A DNA stretch of 64,000 nt from Demequina oxidasica (GTDB lineage: Bacteria > Actinomycetota > Actinomycetes > Actinomycetales > Demequinaceae). A program made the position numbers and the translations under genes. The stretch is taken from positions 1,207,322 through 1,271,321 of the forward strand of contig NZ_BBRE01000001.1 in NCBI RefSeq assembly GCF_000975115.1, written 5' to 3'. The notes under the pieces are model-generated. The model did no database searches. It was not told the DNA's origin and worked only from the letters and a program-made list of their open reading frames with translations. This document shows positions 44,492 to 52,445 of the stretch, one piece after another (positions within the stretch are counted from its first letter, which is position 1; each line of letters begins with the position of its first letter).

Positions 44492-44983
44492 CTAGCCCTC
44501 GAGCAGTAACTGCCAGTGCCCGACGTCGATCCAGCGGTCGAACTTGCGGCCCACCTCCGTGAAGGTGCCGGCGTGAGTGAAGCCCAGCCGTTCGTGAAGA
44601 GCGACGGACGCGTCGTTGGGAAGCGCGATCAGCGACAACGCTAGGTGGACGGGTAGCTCGCGAAGTCGCGCGAGCAGCTCGCGATACAGCGCGCCACCGA
44701 CGCCACGGCCCTGGATACCGTGTCTCAGATAGATGGAGACTTCCACCGAATGCAGGTAGGCCGCGCGGGGGCGATACGGGGCGGCGTACGCGAAGCCCAC
44801 CACTTCGCCGTCCTCCTCCGTGACCAGCCAGGGCAGTCCCGAGTCCTGGACCACGCCGATGCGACGGGCCAGTTCCTCGGCGGGCACGGGATCTATCTCA
44901 AAAGTAATGACCGTCTCGTCGACGTAATAGGCGTACAGCTCGGCGATGGCAGCTGCATCGGCCGGGGTGGCGTTGCGAATCAT
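44492..44983 (-). CDS. GNAT acetyltransferase, phosphinothricin-acetyltransferase type
   Basis: A 163-residue enzyme of the Pat/MddA subgroup, which N-acetylates phosphinothricin, methionine sulfone or similar amino acid analogues. It shows IRNATPADAAAIAELYAYYV, TVITFEIDPV, PYRPRAAYLHSVEVSIYL, the acetyl-CoA loop GIQGRGVGGALY and HERLGFTHAGTFTEVGRKF. ATG 44983 is preferred over 44992: the family begins MIR, and GACAAT lies 7 nt upstream (44991-44996). Confidence 0.9.
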   Translation of the reverse strand: MIRNATPADAAAIAELYAYYVDETVITFEIDPVPAEELARRIGVVQDSGLPWLVTEEDGEVVGFAYAAPYRPRAAYLHSVEVSIYLRHGIQGRGVGGALYRELLARLRELPVHLALSLIALPNDASVALHERLGFTHAGTFTEVGRKFDRWIDVGHWQLLLEG

Positions 44984-45039
44984 GGGATCCATTGTCCACC
45001 AGAGTTCCGCTACGGCTGTGCGCGCGCTACCGTTGAATC

Positions 45040-45582
45040 ATGCGAAGAATTGTCGCGCTGCTGATTGCTGTGCCCCTGCTGCTGACGGCATGCTCGTCGA
45101 CCCCGGAATCGCGCGGTCCCGGGCTCGGTGGCGACCCGTTCGCGGACCAGAGCCCCATCGACTCGGCGCCGGACGACAACGGTGCAGGGGTGCCGGCGGG
45201 CGAGGTGGACTGCGGTTCCATCTCACAGCAGCAGCTGCTGACCTTTGGCTATGGAGTTCAGACCCTCTCGCAGCTGAACAATCAACCCACGGTCGACGGC
45301 GTCAACGAGGGAAGCATCGCCTTCAGCACCGAGGCTTTTGCCGATGCCGTGGCGGCTCTGCGCACGCTCGAGGGCCACGGCGTTGACCCGTACGGCGACC
45401 CGACCTCGTCTCTCGACTACTACGCGGAGGTCAACACTGAGGCGGAGAACCTGCTCGCTTACGACACCCCTGTGCCCGAGGCGGAGTTCACCGCCTACGA
45501 GAAGGCCACTGGCGGCGCCTCGCAAATCATCACCGAACAGGAGTCGATTAGCGCAAGTTATAACGCGAACTGCGCCGGCTGA
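45040..45582 (+). CDS. hypothetical lipoprotein
   Basis: A 180-residue protein with a lipoprotein signal (VALLIAVPLLLTAC, Cys18). A low-complexity Pro/Asp/Gly linker reaches about residue 55. The remaining domain is predicted mostly helical, has two cysteines (in EVDCGSIS and NANCAG) that may form a disulfide, and contains FADAVAALRTLEG. No family recognised. TACCGT (45028-45033) lies exactly 6 nt before the ATG. It converges on the beta-propeller gene; a 6-bp hairpin (45582-45599) lies between. Confidence 0.75.
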   Translation: MRRIVALLIAVPLLLTACSSTPESRGPGLGGDPFADQSPIDSAPDDNGAGVPAGEVDCGSISQQQLLTFGYGVQTLSQLNNQPTVDGVNEGSIAFSTEAFADAVAALRTLEGHGVDPYGDPTSSLDYYAEVNTEAENLLAYDTPVPEAEFTAYEKATGGASQIITEQESISASYNANCAG

Positions 45583-45605
45583 CCGTCGCCGCGGACGGTG
45601 TCCCG

Positions 45606-48600
45606 CTAGCCGTGGCGACGGGTGCGGCGCGACGCGAGGAAGAGGCCGATGCCGACCAGGGCGAGGAGTGCCGCGAGGCCGCCCAGTGGTGCGGCGTCGA
45701 AGCCGGTTCCGCTGAGTCCGCCGCCGGAGTCCGATGTAGCGGTAGGCGTAGGCGTAGGCGTGGGCGTGGGCGTGGGCGTGGGCGTGGGCGTGGGCGTGGG
45801 CGTGGGCGTGGGCGTGGGCGTGGGCGTGGGGGTAGGTGTCGGAGTGGGGATGGGTGGAACCACTGCCGCGTTGGTGGTCGCCGTGGCGACGTTGGAGGCG
45901 GTTCCCGGGCCGGTGTCGGTGATGGCGCTGACGCGGAACTCGTAGGTGGTGGCGTCGGCCAGGCCCGTGACAGTTGCGGTGGTGGCGGTGCCCAGTGCGA
46001 GGCGAAGTATCGCGGTGACGGTGCCTGCGCCCCCGGATCCGCTGCCATCGCGGAGATACGGCACCCAGCTCGCGCCAGGTTCACGGTATTCGATGGTGTA
46101 GCCGGTGACGGGGGAGCCGCCATCGGACGCTGGTGCCACCCAGTTGAGGGTGACCTGTCTATCGCCGGGAGTCGCGGTCAGGGCGGTGGGTGCATCGGGC
46201 GTCGTGACGGGCGTTGCGGTGGCGGTTGCAGCCGTGCCGGTGCCCTTGGAGTTGACGGCAGAGACCTGGAACTCGTACTCGGTGCCGTTGGTCAGGCCGG
46301 TGACAGTTGCCTCGGTGGCGGTCGAGGCGCCGTCCGCAAATGTCATCCACGTGCCACCGGCTTCGCGGTACTCGACCACGAAGTCGGTGATGGGTGACAT
46401 GCCGTCGAAGCCTGGCGCCTCCCAGGTGAGTGATGCCTCACTGTCTCTCGCTGTGGCGCCAAGGTTCTCCGGAGCATCGGGGACCGAACGGAACTCGATC
46501 ACGCTAACCGAGCCCTCGTCAAAGTTGGTGGTGTAGGCGGTGGTGCCGTCGGGGCTGACGGCTACATCCACCGGGCTGTCACCCACGGTGATGGTGTCGG
46601 TGACGTCGTTGGTGGTGGCGTCGATCACGCTGACCGTGCGATCCTCCACGTTGGTGACGTAGGCGGTGGTGCCGTCGGGGCTGACCGCCGCACCCCACGG
46701 GCGGCGTCCCACGGTGATGGTGTCGGTGACGTCGTTGGTGGTGGTGTCGATCACGCTGACCGTGTCGTCGTCAAAGTTGGTGACGTAGGCGGTGGTTCCG
46801 TCCGGGCGTACCGCCACAGCTTGTGGGCTTTCACCCACGGTGATGGTGTCGGTGACGTCGTTGGTGGTGGTGTCGATCACGCTGACCGCGTCGTCGCCCG
46901 CGTTGGTGACGTAGGCGGTGGTGCCGTCGGGGCTGACTGCTACACCCCACGGGCGGCGTCCCACGGTGATGGTGTCGGTGACGTCGTTGGTGGTGGTGTC
47001 GATCACGCTGACCGAGTTACCGAAAGTGTTGGTGACGTAGGCGGTGGTGCCGTCGGGGCTGACGGCTACATCCCAAGGGCTCTCGCCCACGGTGATGGTG
47101 TCGGTGACGTCGTTGGTGGTGGTGTCGATCACGCTGACCGTGCGATCCTCCACGTTGGTGACGTAGGTGGTGGTGCCGTCGGGGCTGACTGCTACACCCC
47201 ATGGGCCGTTGCCCACGGTGATGGTGTCGGTGATCGTGTTAGTGGTGGTTTCGATCACACTGACCGTGTTTTCGCCCCCGTTGGTGACGTAGGCGGTCGT
47301 GCCTTCGGGGCTGACCGCGACACCGAACGGGCTCTGTCCCACGTCGATGGAGCCGGTCACCGTGTTGGGAGTGCGCGCATCGGTCGGGGTGGCGGTTGCG
47401 GACTCGGAGGCAGCGCTGCTGAACGTGTCGTTGCTGGCGGTGACACTGACGGTGTATTCGGTGCCGTTGGCGAGGTTCCCAATACTGCGGCCAGTCGTCG
47501 TACCTCCGGCTGGGTAGATTCCGACGGCGCCCGCACTGTCAAATACCGTCACGGCGTAGCCCGTGATACTACTTCCGCCAATGTCTGTGGGGGGGTCCCA
47601 GGTGACGACGATGGAGGACTCGCCGGCCTTCGCAGTCACACCAGTGGGTGCGTTCGGCACAGGGCTCACGGGTTCAAGGGAGATGACCGATACGGAATCG
47701 CCCCCGTAGTTGGTGACGAGTGCCTGGGTCCCGTCGGGGCTGACCGCAATACCTGCGGGGCTCGCCCCCACGGGGATGGTGTGAACCACATCGTTGCTCG
47801 ACGTGTCGTAGACGATTACGGTGTTGGTGTCATCGCTGGTTGTGTAAAGCAGTTGACCGCCAAGGCTGAATGCAAATGGGCCGAGCATGTTCGTTGCCGG
47901 GGAGCTATAGGTGACGACGTTGCTGGCTGTCGCGACTATCGCGAGGCCAGGGTTGCCTCCTGTGGCATCCGAAGTTGCGACGTAGAGGCTGCCGCCGTCC
48001 GGACTCAAGGCAAGCCTCCAGGCGCGAATGCCCACGTCGATCGAGGTAAAGGACCCGTCCGTTGTGTCGATAACCTCAACCTCCCCCTCAACTGGGCTAT
48101 TGAGGTAGACCGTGGAACTGTCGGCGCTCACCGCGATGCTGGTGGGGGATGAACCGGCGGGAATGGTGTCGGTCACGGTATTGGTGCCGGCATCGATGAC
48201 CGCCAGGGAGTCGCCGGTTCGGCACGCCACGTAGACCGCATTGCCGTCCGGGCTGGCGGCGACTGCGAAGGGCAAACTACATACCGATTGGATTGTAGTC
48301 GTGAGGGTATTGGTGGCCGTGTCAATGACGTGAACACTATCGACGAAGTTCGCAACATACACAGTGGATCCATCAGGACTAACTGTGACTCCAGCGACGG
48401 ACCCACTGAGGGGAATCGTTGCGGACACCGTGTTGTCAGTGGTGTCTATCACTGACACGCCGGAAGTATTGGGAGTGCCCGTGCCCGCATTGGTGACGTA
48501 TGCGGTCGAACCATCGGGGCTAAATGCCACGCTGTGGGGTTTGATTCCTGCCGGAATAGTCGCAGTAACGGTGTGGGGAACACCGCCCGCGACGGCGAAT

Positions 48601-48752
48601 GCCGAGCTCGGCGAAACCGTGACGGCAATCAACGCGAGGACCGCCGCCAAAGCGAGTGCGCGTGTGCCTAGGGTGGCAACTAACGACTGCGGAAACCCAC
48701 CGCCAAACGAGCGCTGTGCGGACGTGCGAGCATCGTCGATGTGGTCGGGCAT
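45606..48752 (-). CDS. cell-surface YVTN beta-propeller/Fn3 repeat protein
   Basis: A 1048-residue exported protein. Order: signal peptide (LALAAVLALIAVTVSPSSAFA), a first propeller of diverged YVTN repeats (PDGSTAYVTNAG), an Fn3 domain (PNAPTGVTAKAG), a second propeller of seven near-identical 42-residue YVTN units, two further Fn3 domains (PDAPENLGATA, PDAPTALTATPG), a long Pro-Thr dipeptide stalk, then LSGTGFD, a membrane helix and RRTRRHG. The end looks like a sortase-type or membrane wall anchor with a non-standard LPXTG-like motif. Such proteins act in adhesion or polymer binding; the ligand is unknown. TAGGTT ends 6 nt before the ATG. Confidence 0.85.
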   Translation of the reverse strand: MPDHIDDARTSAQRSFGGGFPQSLVATLGTRALALAAVLALIAVTVSPSSAFAVAGGVPHTVTATIPAGIKPHSVAFSPDGSTAYVTNAGTGTPNTSGVSVIDTTDNTVSATIPLSGSVAGVTVSPDGSTVYVANFVDSVHVIDTATNTLTTTIQSVCSLPFAVAASPDGNAVYVACRTGDSLAVIDAGTNTVTDTIPAGSSPTSIAVSADSSTVYLNSPVEGEVEVIDTTDGSFTSIDVGIRAWRLALSPDGGSLYVATSDATGGNPGLAIVATASNVVTYSSPATNMLGPFAFSLGGQLLYTTSDDTNTVIVYDTSSNDVVHTIPVGASPAGIAVSPDGTQALVTNYGGDSVSVISLEPVSPVPNAPTGVTAKAGESSIVVTWDPPTDIGGSSITGYAVTVFDSAGAVGIYPAGGTTTGRSIGNLANGTEYTVSVTASNDTFSSAASESATATPTDARTPNTVTGSIDVGQSPFGVAVSPEGTTAYVTNGGENTVSVIETTTNTITDTITVGNGPWGVAVSPDGTTTYVTNVEDRTVSVIDTTTNDVTDTITVGESPWDVAVSPDGTTAYVTNTFGNSVSVIDTTTNDVTDTITVGRRPWGVAVSPDGTTAYVTNAGDDAVSVIDTTTNDVTDTITVGESPQAVAVRPDGTTAYVTNFDDDTVSVIDTTTNDVTDTITVGRRPWGAAVSPDGTTAYVTNVEDRTVSVIDATTNDVTDTITVGDSPVDVAVSPDGTTAYTTNFDEGSVSVIEFRSVPDAPENLGATARDSEASLTWEAPGFDGMSPITDFVVEYREAGGTWMTFADGASTATEATVTGLTNGTEYEFQVSAVNSKGTGTAATATATPVTTPDAPTALTATPGDRQVTLNWVAPASDGGSPVTGYTIEYREPGASWVPYLRDGSGSGGAGTVTAILRLALGTATTATVTGLADATTYEFRVSAITDTGPGTASNVATATTNAAVVPPIPTPTPTPTPTPTPTPTPTPTPTPTPTPTPTPTPTPTATSDSGGGLSGTGFDAAPLGGLAALLALVGIGLFLASRRTRRHG
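45739..45858 (-). repeat. hexamer repeat tract coding the Pro-Thr stalk
   Basis: Forward-strand GGCGTG/GGCGTA hexamers repeat many times and encode PT dipeptides on the reverse strand. Slippage would alter stalk length without changing frame. Confidence 0.9.
46494..47369 (-). repeat. seven 126-bp YVTN repeat units
   Basis: Units share long identical DNA blocks, e.g. the code for IDTTTNDVTDTITVG. The lead-in TVGESP and TVGRRP alternate over units 3 to 6, and VEDRTVSVID occurs in units 2 and 6, which suggests expansion by two-unit duplication or gene conversion. Confidence 0.85.
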
Positions 48753-48820
48753 GCGTCAAACCTACGGACTACTCGCCCCGCTGGCAAGGATCCTGACGAA
48801 ATGGTCCTTATGGGAACGCG

Positions 48821-50065
48821 TTAGGAGCCTGGCTCGCGACCCACCTGCTTGACAGGCCGGGCAGCCTTGAGTGGCGATGGAATCCGGTCCGCGAACCTCA
48901 TCGCGATGGACCCCGCAAACGCCAGGATCAGCACGTAGGCCGCGGCGAGCGGGCCCAACTGCACCTGCGCACCAGCGGCCACGCCTAGGCCGGCGATGAC
49001 GATCGAGAACTCGCCACGGGGGACCAGCGAGAGCCCAGTTCTCCATTGACCCTTGGGGCCGATGCCGGCGCGGGAGGCCGCCCAGATTCCAGTAGAGATC
49101 TTGGTCACCGCGGTAACTACCGCGAGGCCGATGGCGGGTAGCAGTACCGGCAGCAGGTCGCGGGGGTCGATGCCGATGCCAAAGAAGACAAAGAACAGCC
49201 CGCCGAACACATCGCGCAATGGTGGCAGCAGGCCACGCACATCGTCCGCGACCTGGCCGGACAGGGTCAGCCCTAAGAGGAAGGCGCCCACAGCGGCGGA
49301 GACCTGCACCGCCTCGGCCAGCCCGGCCACCAGGAACGTTAGCCCCAGCACTCCGAGCAGCAACAACTCGCGCGAGTGTGAGTGCACCATCTTGTTGACG
49401 TGAGTCGAGAATCGCATCGACACCAGGAACGCAATGGCGACCAGCCCAATCGCGACCGCGGCCGCGATTGCTCCTTGAGCCAACGTCGCACCCACCAGCA
49501 GCACAGCCATGAGCGGCAGGAAGATCGCCATCACGATGTCTTCCATCACCAGCAGGCTCAGGATCACGGGGGTCTCGCGGTTGGCCATGCGGTCAAAGTC
49601 GTCGAGCAGCCGCGCGATGATTCCGGATGACGAGATGTAGGTGACGCCGCCCAGCAGCAGCGAGGCGGTGATGGACCACCCCAGGATTAGCCCCACCGCA
49701 AATCCGGGTACCCCGTTCGCCACCAGGTCCAGTAGTCCAGCGCGCCAGTTGGACTTCATTCCGTCGCGCAGGTCCTGCGGCGAGTACTCAAGCCCCAGCA
49801 GCAGGAGTAGCAGCACCACCCCTATCTGAGCGCCGATCTCGAGGAACTCCTCGCCCGCGGAGATGGGGATGATGCCCCCGTCGCCCATGAGTAGGCCGGC
49901 CAGGAGATAAAGCGGGATGGAGGGGATGCCGATGCGCGCGGCAAGGCGCCCCAGCAGCGCGAGCACCACCAGGATGACGCCAAGCTCGATCAGCACGTCC
50001 CCGGTGTCGCCCGCCGCAGCCATGGGCAGGGGCATCCCCAGAGTCGGCGCGGCCCAGGACGTCAC
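48821..50065 (-). CDS. khtU: CPA2-family cation/proton antiporter (KhtU-like)
   Basis: A 414-residue membrane protein with about twelve helices (IELGVILVVLALLGRLAARI first). It carries IPSIPLYLLAGLLMGDGG, LGLEYSPQDLR, SSSGIIARLLDD and LVMEDIVMAIFLPLMAV, typical of Kef/KhtU K+(Na+)/H+ antiporters. No C-terminal RCK domain; the regulatory TrkA-C protein is a separate gene 4 nt upstream, as in Bacillus khtTU. Likely role: K+ efflux and pH balance. Confidence 0.85.
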   Translation of the reverse strand: MTSWAAPTLGMPLPMAAAGDTGDVLIELGVILVVLALLGRLAARIGIPSIPLYLLAGLLMGDGGIIPISAGEEFLEIGAQIGVVLLLLLLGLEYSPQDLRDGMKSNWRAGLLDLVANGVPGFAVGLILGWSITASLLLGGVTYISSSGIIARLLDDFDRMANRETPVILSLLVMEDIVMAIFLPLMAVLLVGATLAQGAIAAAVAIGLVAIAFLVSMRFSTHVNKMVHSHSRELLLLGVLGLTFLVAGLAEAVQVSAAVGAFLLGLTLSGQVADDVRGLLPPLRDVFGGLFFVFFGIGIDPRDLLPVLLPAIGLAVVTAVTKISTGIWAASRAGIGPKGQWRTGLSLVPRGEFSIVIAGLGVAAGAQVQLGPLAAAYVLILAFAGSIAMRFADRIPSPLKAARPVKQVGREPGS

Positions 50066-50069
50066 GGCT

Positions 50070-50549
50070 CTAGCCGGTCAGGATCTGTGTCGCCTGGCGC
50101 ACTGCCGTGGCACTGCCCATCACGAGCACAGTGTCGCCAGGGGCAAGGGAGAACGTGGGCTCCGGGCCGGGGATGGCAGCCTCGCCACGGATGACAGCCA
50201 CGACGGACGCGGAGGTCTCGGTTCGGATCCGTCCGTCGCCGATGGTCTTTCCTGACAGGCCGCCGCCGTCCGGCATGGTGACCCACTCGATCGCGAGGCC
50301 CTCGACGTTATGCTTGAGCTCCTCGAGGCGCGCGGTGATGTTGGTGCCGCCCAGCAGTTCCGCCACCTTGCTCGCATCACCCTCGGTCAGTTCTATGGTG
50401 CCGCGGCACGAATCCGGGTCCTCGCGGTCGTACAACGCGATGTCGCGCTTGCCGTCGCGACGGACCACCACTCCCACGTGGTCACCGCCTTCAGCCGTGA
50501 ATTCGTAGCGCACGCCCACGCCGGGCAGCGGTGTCTCGAAGAGTTCCAT
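50070..50549 (-). CDS. khtT: TrkA-C domain regulatory subunit (KhtT-like)
   Basis: A 159-residue soluble protein. The N-terminal half (ELFETPLPGVGVRYEF, VVVRRDGKRDIALYD) matches KhtT, and the C-terminal half is an RCK_C/TrkA-C domain (GGGLSGKTIGDGRIRTETSA, FSLAPGDTVLVMG) that in the family binds nucleotides and gates the antiporter. The adjacent KhtU gene starts 4 nt after its stop. AACAGT lies 6 nt before the ATG. Confidence 0.87.
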   Translation of the reverse strand: MELFETPLPGVGVRYEFTAEGGDHVGVVVRRDGKRDIALYDREDPDSCRGTIELTEGDASKVAELLGGTNITARLEELKHNVEGLAIEWVTMPDGGGLSGKTIGDGRIRTETSASVVAVIRGEAAIPGPEPTFSLAPGDTVLVMGSATAVRQATQILTG

Positions 50550-50583
50550 GGGACTACTGTTCCATGCCTGGGCCTGCGACGCG

Positions 50584-51489
50584 TTACGCCTCGGCCGCGA
50601 GGTCCATTTCCAGCAGTCGCTCCCACGCCAGACGCATCACAAAGGGGTCCTCGAACGAGACGTGCCGCAAGGCGGCAAACACCTGGAAGGCGCCGATGCG
50701 CGCATGGGTGGCCGCGCTGATAGCGCCGTAAGCGTCGTAGAGCGCCTGGTGATCGGTGCGGGGCAGAAGGTTAGTTGCGTAGCCGAGGTCCGCGGCCGGG
50801 TCACCGCTACCGTAGTTGTGCCATTGCAGGACGCCGGCAAACTGACCGCGGTCCGAAAGCACAGCTCGGGGCTCGAGCCGGCCGTGCGTCCAGGTGGGAT
50901 CCACGTCCATGGGCGCCGCAATGCCGCGCTCGAAGACGGTGCGTGTGGCATCGGCGTCAATTTCCCGCTGTTCTGGTGCGCCGGAAGCGGCGGCCCGGCT
51001 CAGAAGCTCCTCAAATCGGCGTGCCAACCGCGAAAGGGAGACGCTCGTGTGGGGGTTGGTAGCGGCATCGGCCGGGGCCTTCGTGTGAATCTGACGGATC
51101 GCGGAACCAAAGGGCGCCGCGGAATCCGCGTGAAGAGGCACAAAGCCGGCAGTCGACGCGGACACCCACTCGACGAGTGTCCAGTGGCACGGGTAGCCGT
51201 GGCCCGGTTCGCCACCCGCGATGGGAAAGCTGGCGGGAAAGGTCCAGGCACGCGCCTGGGGGCGTATCAATTCGGGAGCGCGCTCGTACAGGTAGTCCCG
51301 GTCGGCGTAGCGCGGAAAAAGCGCACCGTAGTCGTCCCCAATGCGTATCGCGAAGTGGTCTTCAAGAGTGTAGCGACGGCCAAGCTCGCGTTCGGCAAGG
51401 TGCGGAAACTGCTCGTCGATGAGCAGTCTCAACTGCTCATCGGGCAGGTAGAGGGGCTCGCTTTCCAGCGGGTGCGCGGCATCGGGCAT
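50584..51489 (-). CDS. APH-fold protein with missing catalytic residues
   Basis: A 301-residue phosphotransferase-fold protein (RLLIDEQFPHLAERELG, ALFPRYADRDYLYERAPELI, FGSAIRQIHTKAP). The expected catalytic loop HGDxxxxN reads HGRLEPRAV, with Arg for the base Asp and Ala for Asn. The metal-binding IDW reads LQW, although the following GSGDPAADLGYA is kept. Kinase activity is therefore doubtful. TAGCCT (51496-51501) sits exactly 6 nt before the ATG. Function unknown; it could bind a nucleotide or small molecule. Confidence 0.8.
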   Translation of the reverse strand: MPDAAHPLESEPLYLPDEQLRLLIDEQFPHLAERELGRRYTLEDHFAIRIGDDYGALFPRYADRDYLYERAPELIRPQARAWTFPASFPIAGGEPGHGYPCHWTLVEWVSASTAGFVPLHADSAAPFGSAIRQIHTKAPADAATNPHTSVSLSRLARRFEELLSRAAASGAPEQREIDADATRTVFERGIAAPMDVDPTWTHGRLEPRAVLSDRGQFAGVLQWHNYGSGDPAADLGYATNLLPRTDHQALYDAYGAISAATHARIGAFQVFAALRHVSFEDPFVMRLAWERLLEMDLAAEA

Positions 51490-51551
51490 GGTTTTAGGCT
51501 AGTCCTACATGGAGGGGCGCTCGGACCATCGCGCCCTACAAAGAACCGCCG

Positions 51552-51716
51552 CTACTTGACGTACCGTACGGCGCTGCCGGCAACCTTCAGGCCCTTCGCG
51601 GCCTTCGACTCTGGACCGCGAGTTCTCTCCACGTGCTCACCCGACTTTCGCAGGACATTCGCGATGATGGGCACAGCGATGGCGATGATGATCCAGCGGA
51701 CGATGCGACGGCGCAC
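51552..51716 (-). CDS. small membrane protein, 54 residues
   Basis: A short gene starting at GTG 51716 with a strong ribosome-binding site AAGGAGG (51722-51728, 5 nt spacing) and a -10-like CATAAT upstream (51745-51750). The product begins VRRRIVRWIIIAIAVPIIAN, one basic-flanked membrane helix, followed by a charged cytoplasmic tail rich in Lys/Arg (KAAKGLKVAG) ending RYVK. No family recognised. It is divergent from the methyltransferase gene. Confidence 0.7.
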   Translation of the reverse strand: MRRRIVRWIIIAIAVPIIANVLRKSGEHVERTRGPESKAAKGLKVAGSAVRYVK

Positions 51717-51806
51717 GGTTGCCTCCTTGGTATCGGACCCTCCTATTATGCGCGAGCGCAGGCTGGTTCTGTAGGCGAGTGGCGTGGTGTGCGCGACAAT
51801 GGACGC

Positions 51807-52445
51807 ATGAGCGAGGAACTAGAGAAGGCCGATGCCCCCAAGAAGGTGGTCGACGACGATCGCCGCTGGAACTACTCGATTCACTACCAGCGCCGGGTCG
51901 TGGATCTGATTCCGGAGAGCGCGCGTACTGCGATTGATGTGGGTTGTGGAGAGGGAATGTTCGCCCGTGAACTCGCCTCCCGTCACCTGGCTGTGACGGC
52001 CATTGATGAGGACGGCCCCACCCTTGAGCGGGCGCTGGCCCAGGACACGACCGGCATCGACTACCTCGAAGGAGACTTCCTCACGCACGACCTCACTCTT
52101 GAGGGCTACGACGTGGTGAGCGCCATCGCCGTGTTGCATCACGTCGATATCGCGGTCGGGCTGGAGCGCCTCAAGGCGCTCGTCGCTCCGGGAGGCGTGG
52201 TGCTCGTGGTGGGCGCGAGCAAGGGCACCATGAAGACCATGCCTAAGGAGATTGGCGCGTCGTTCGCTGACAAGGCTCAGCGACTGTGGCGCGGCTGGTG
52301 GGACCACGGAACACCCAGTGCGTGGCCGCCCCCGCACACGTTCGACGAGGTGCGCGATGCCGCTGTCGAGATTCTTCCCGGCTGCGAGATTAAGAACCAC
52401 TTGCTGTACCGCTACACGCTGACGTGGTCCAAGCCGGAAGCGTGA
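51807..52445 (+). CDS. class I SAM-dependent methyltransferase
   Basis: A 212-residue Rossmann methyltransferase. Motif I is AIDVGCGEGMFARELA, the motif II acid is in VTAIDEDGPTL, and post-II LEGDFLTHDL and VSAIAVLHHVD are visible. The substrate is unknown; the WNYSIHYQRRVVDLIP start resembles small-molecule methyltransferases of actinobacteria. GACAAT (51795-51800) lies exactly 6 nt before the ATG. The stop overlaps the next gene (GTGA), so the two are co-transcribed. Confidence 0.88.
   Translation: MSEELEKADAPKKVVDDDRRWNYSIHYQRRVVDLIPESARTAIDVGCGEGMFARELASRHLAVTAIDEDGPTLERALAQDTTGIDYLEGDFLTHDLTLEGYDVVSAIAVLHHVDIAVGLERLKALVAPGGVVLVVGASKGTMKTMPKEIGASFADKAQRLWRGWWDHGTPSAWPPPHTFDEVRDAAVEILPGCEIKNHLLYRYTLTWSKPEA

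Noticed and set aside
45739-45858. CRISPR-like repeat tract
   Set aside because: Contiguous hexamers without spacers that code for the Pro-Thr stalk.
46821-48152. 443-residue forward frame with GDGVGDVVGGGVDHADR repeats
   Set aside because: Complement of the YVTN repeats; no signal or domain of its own.
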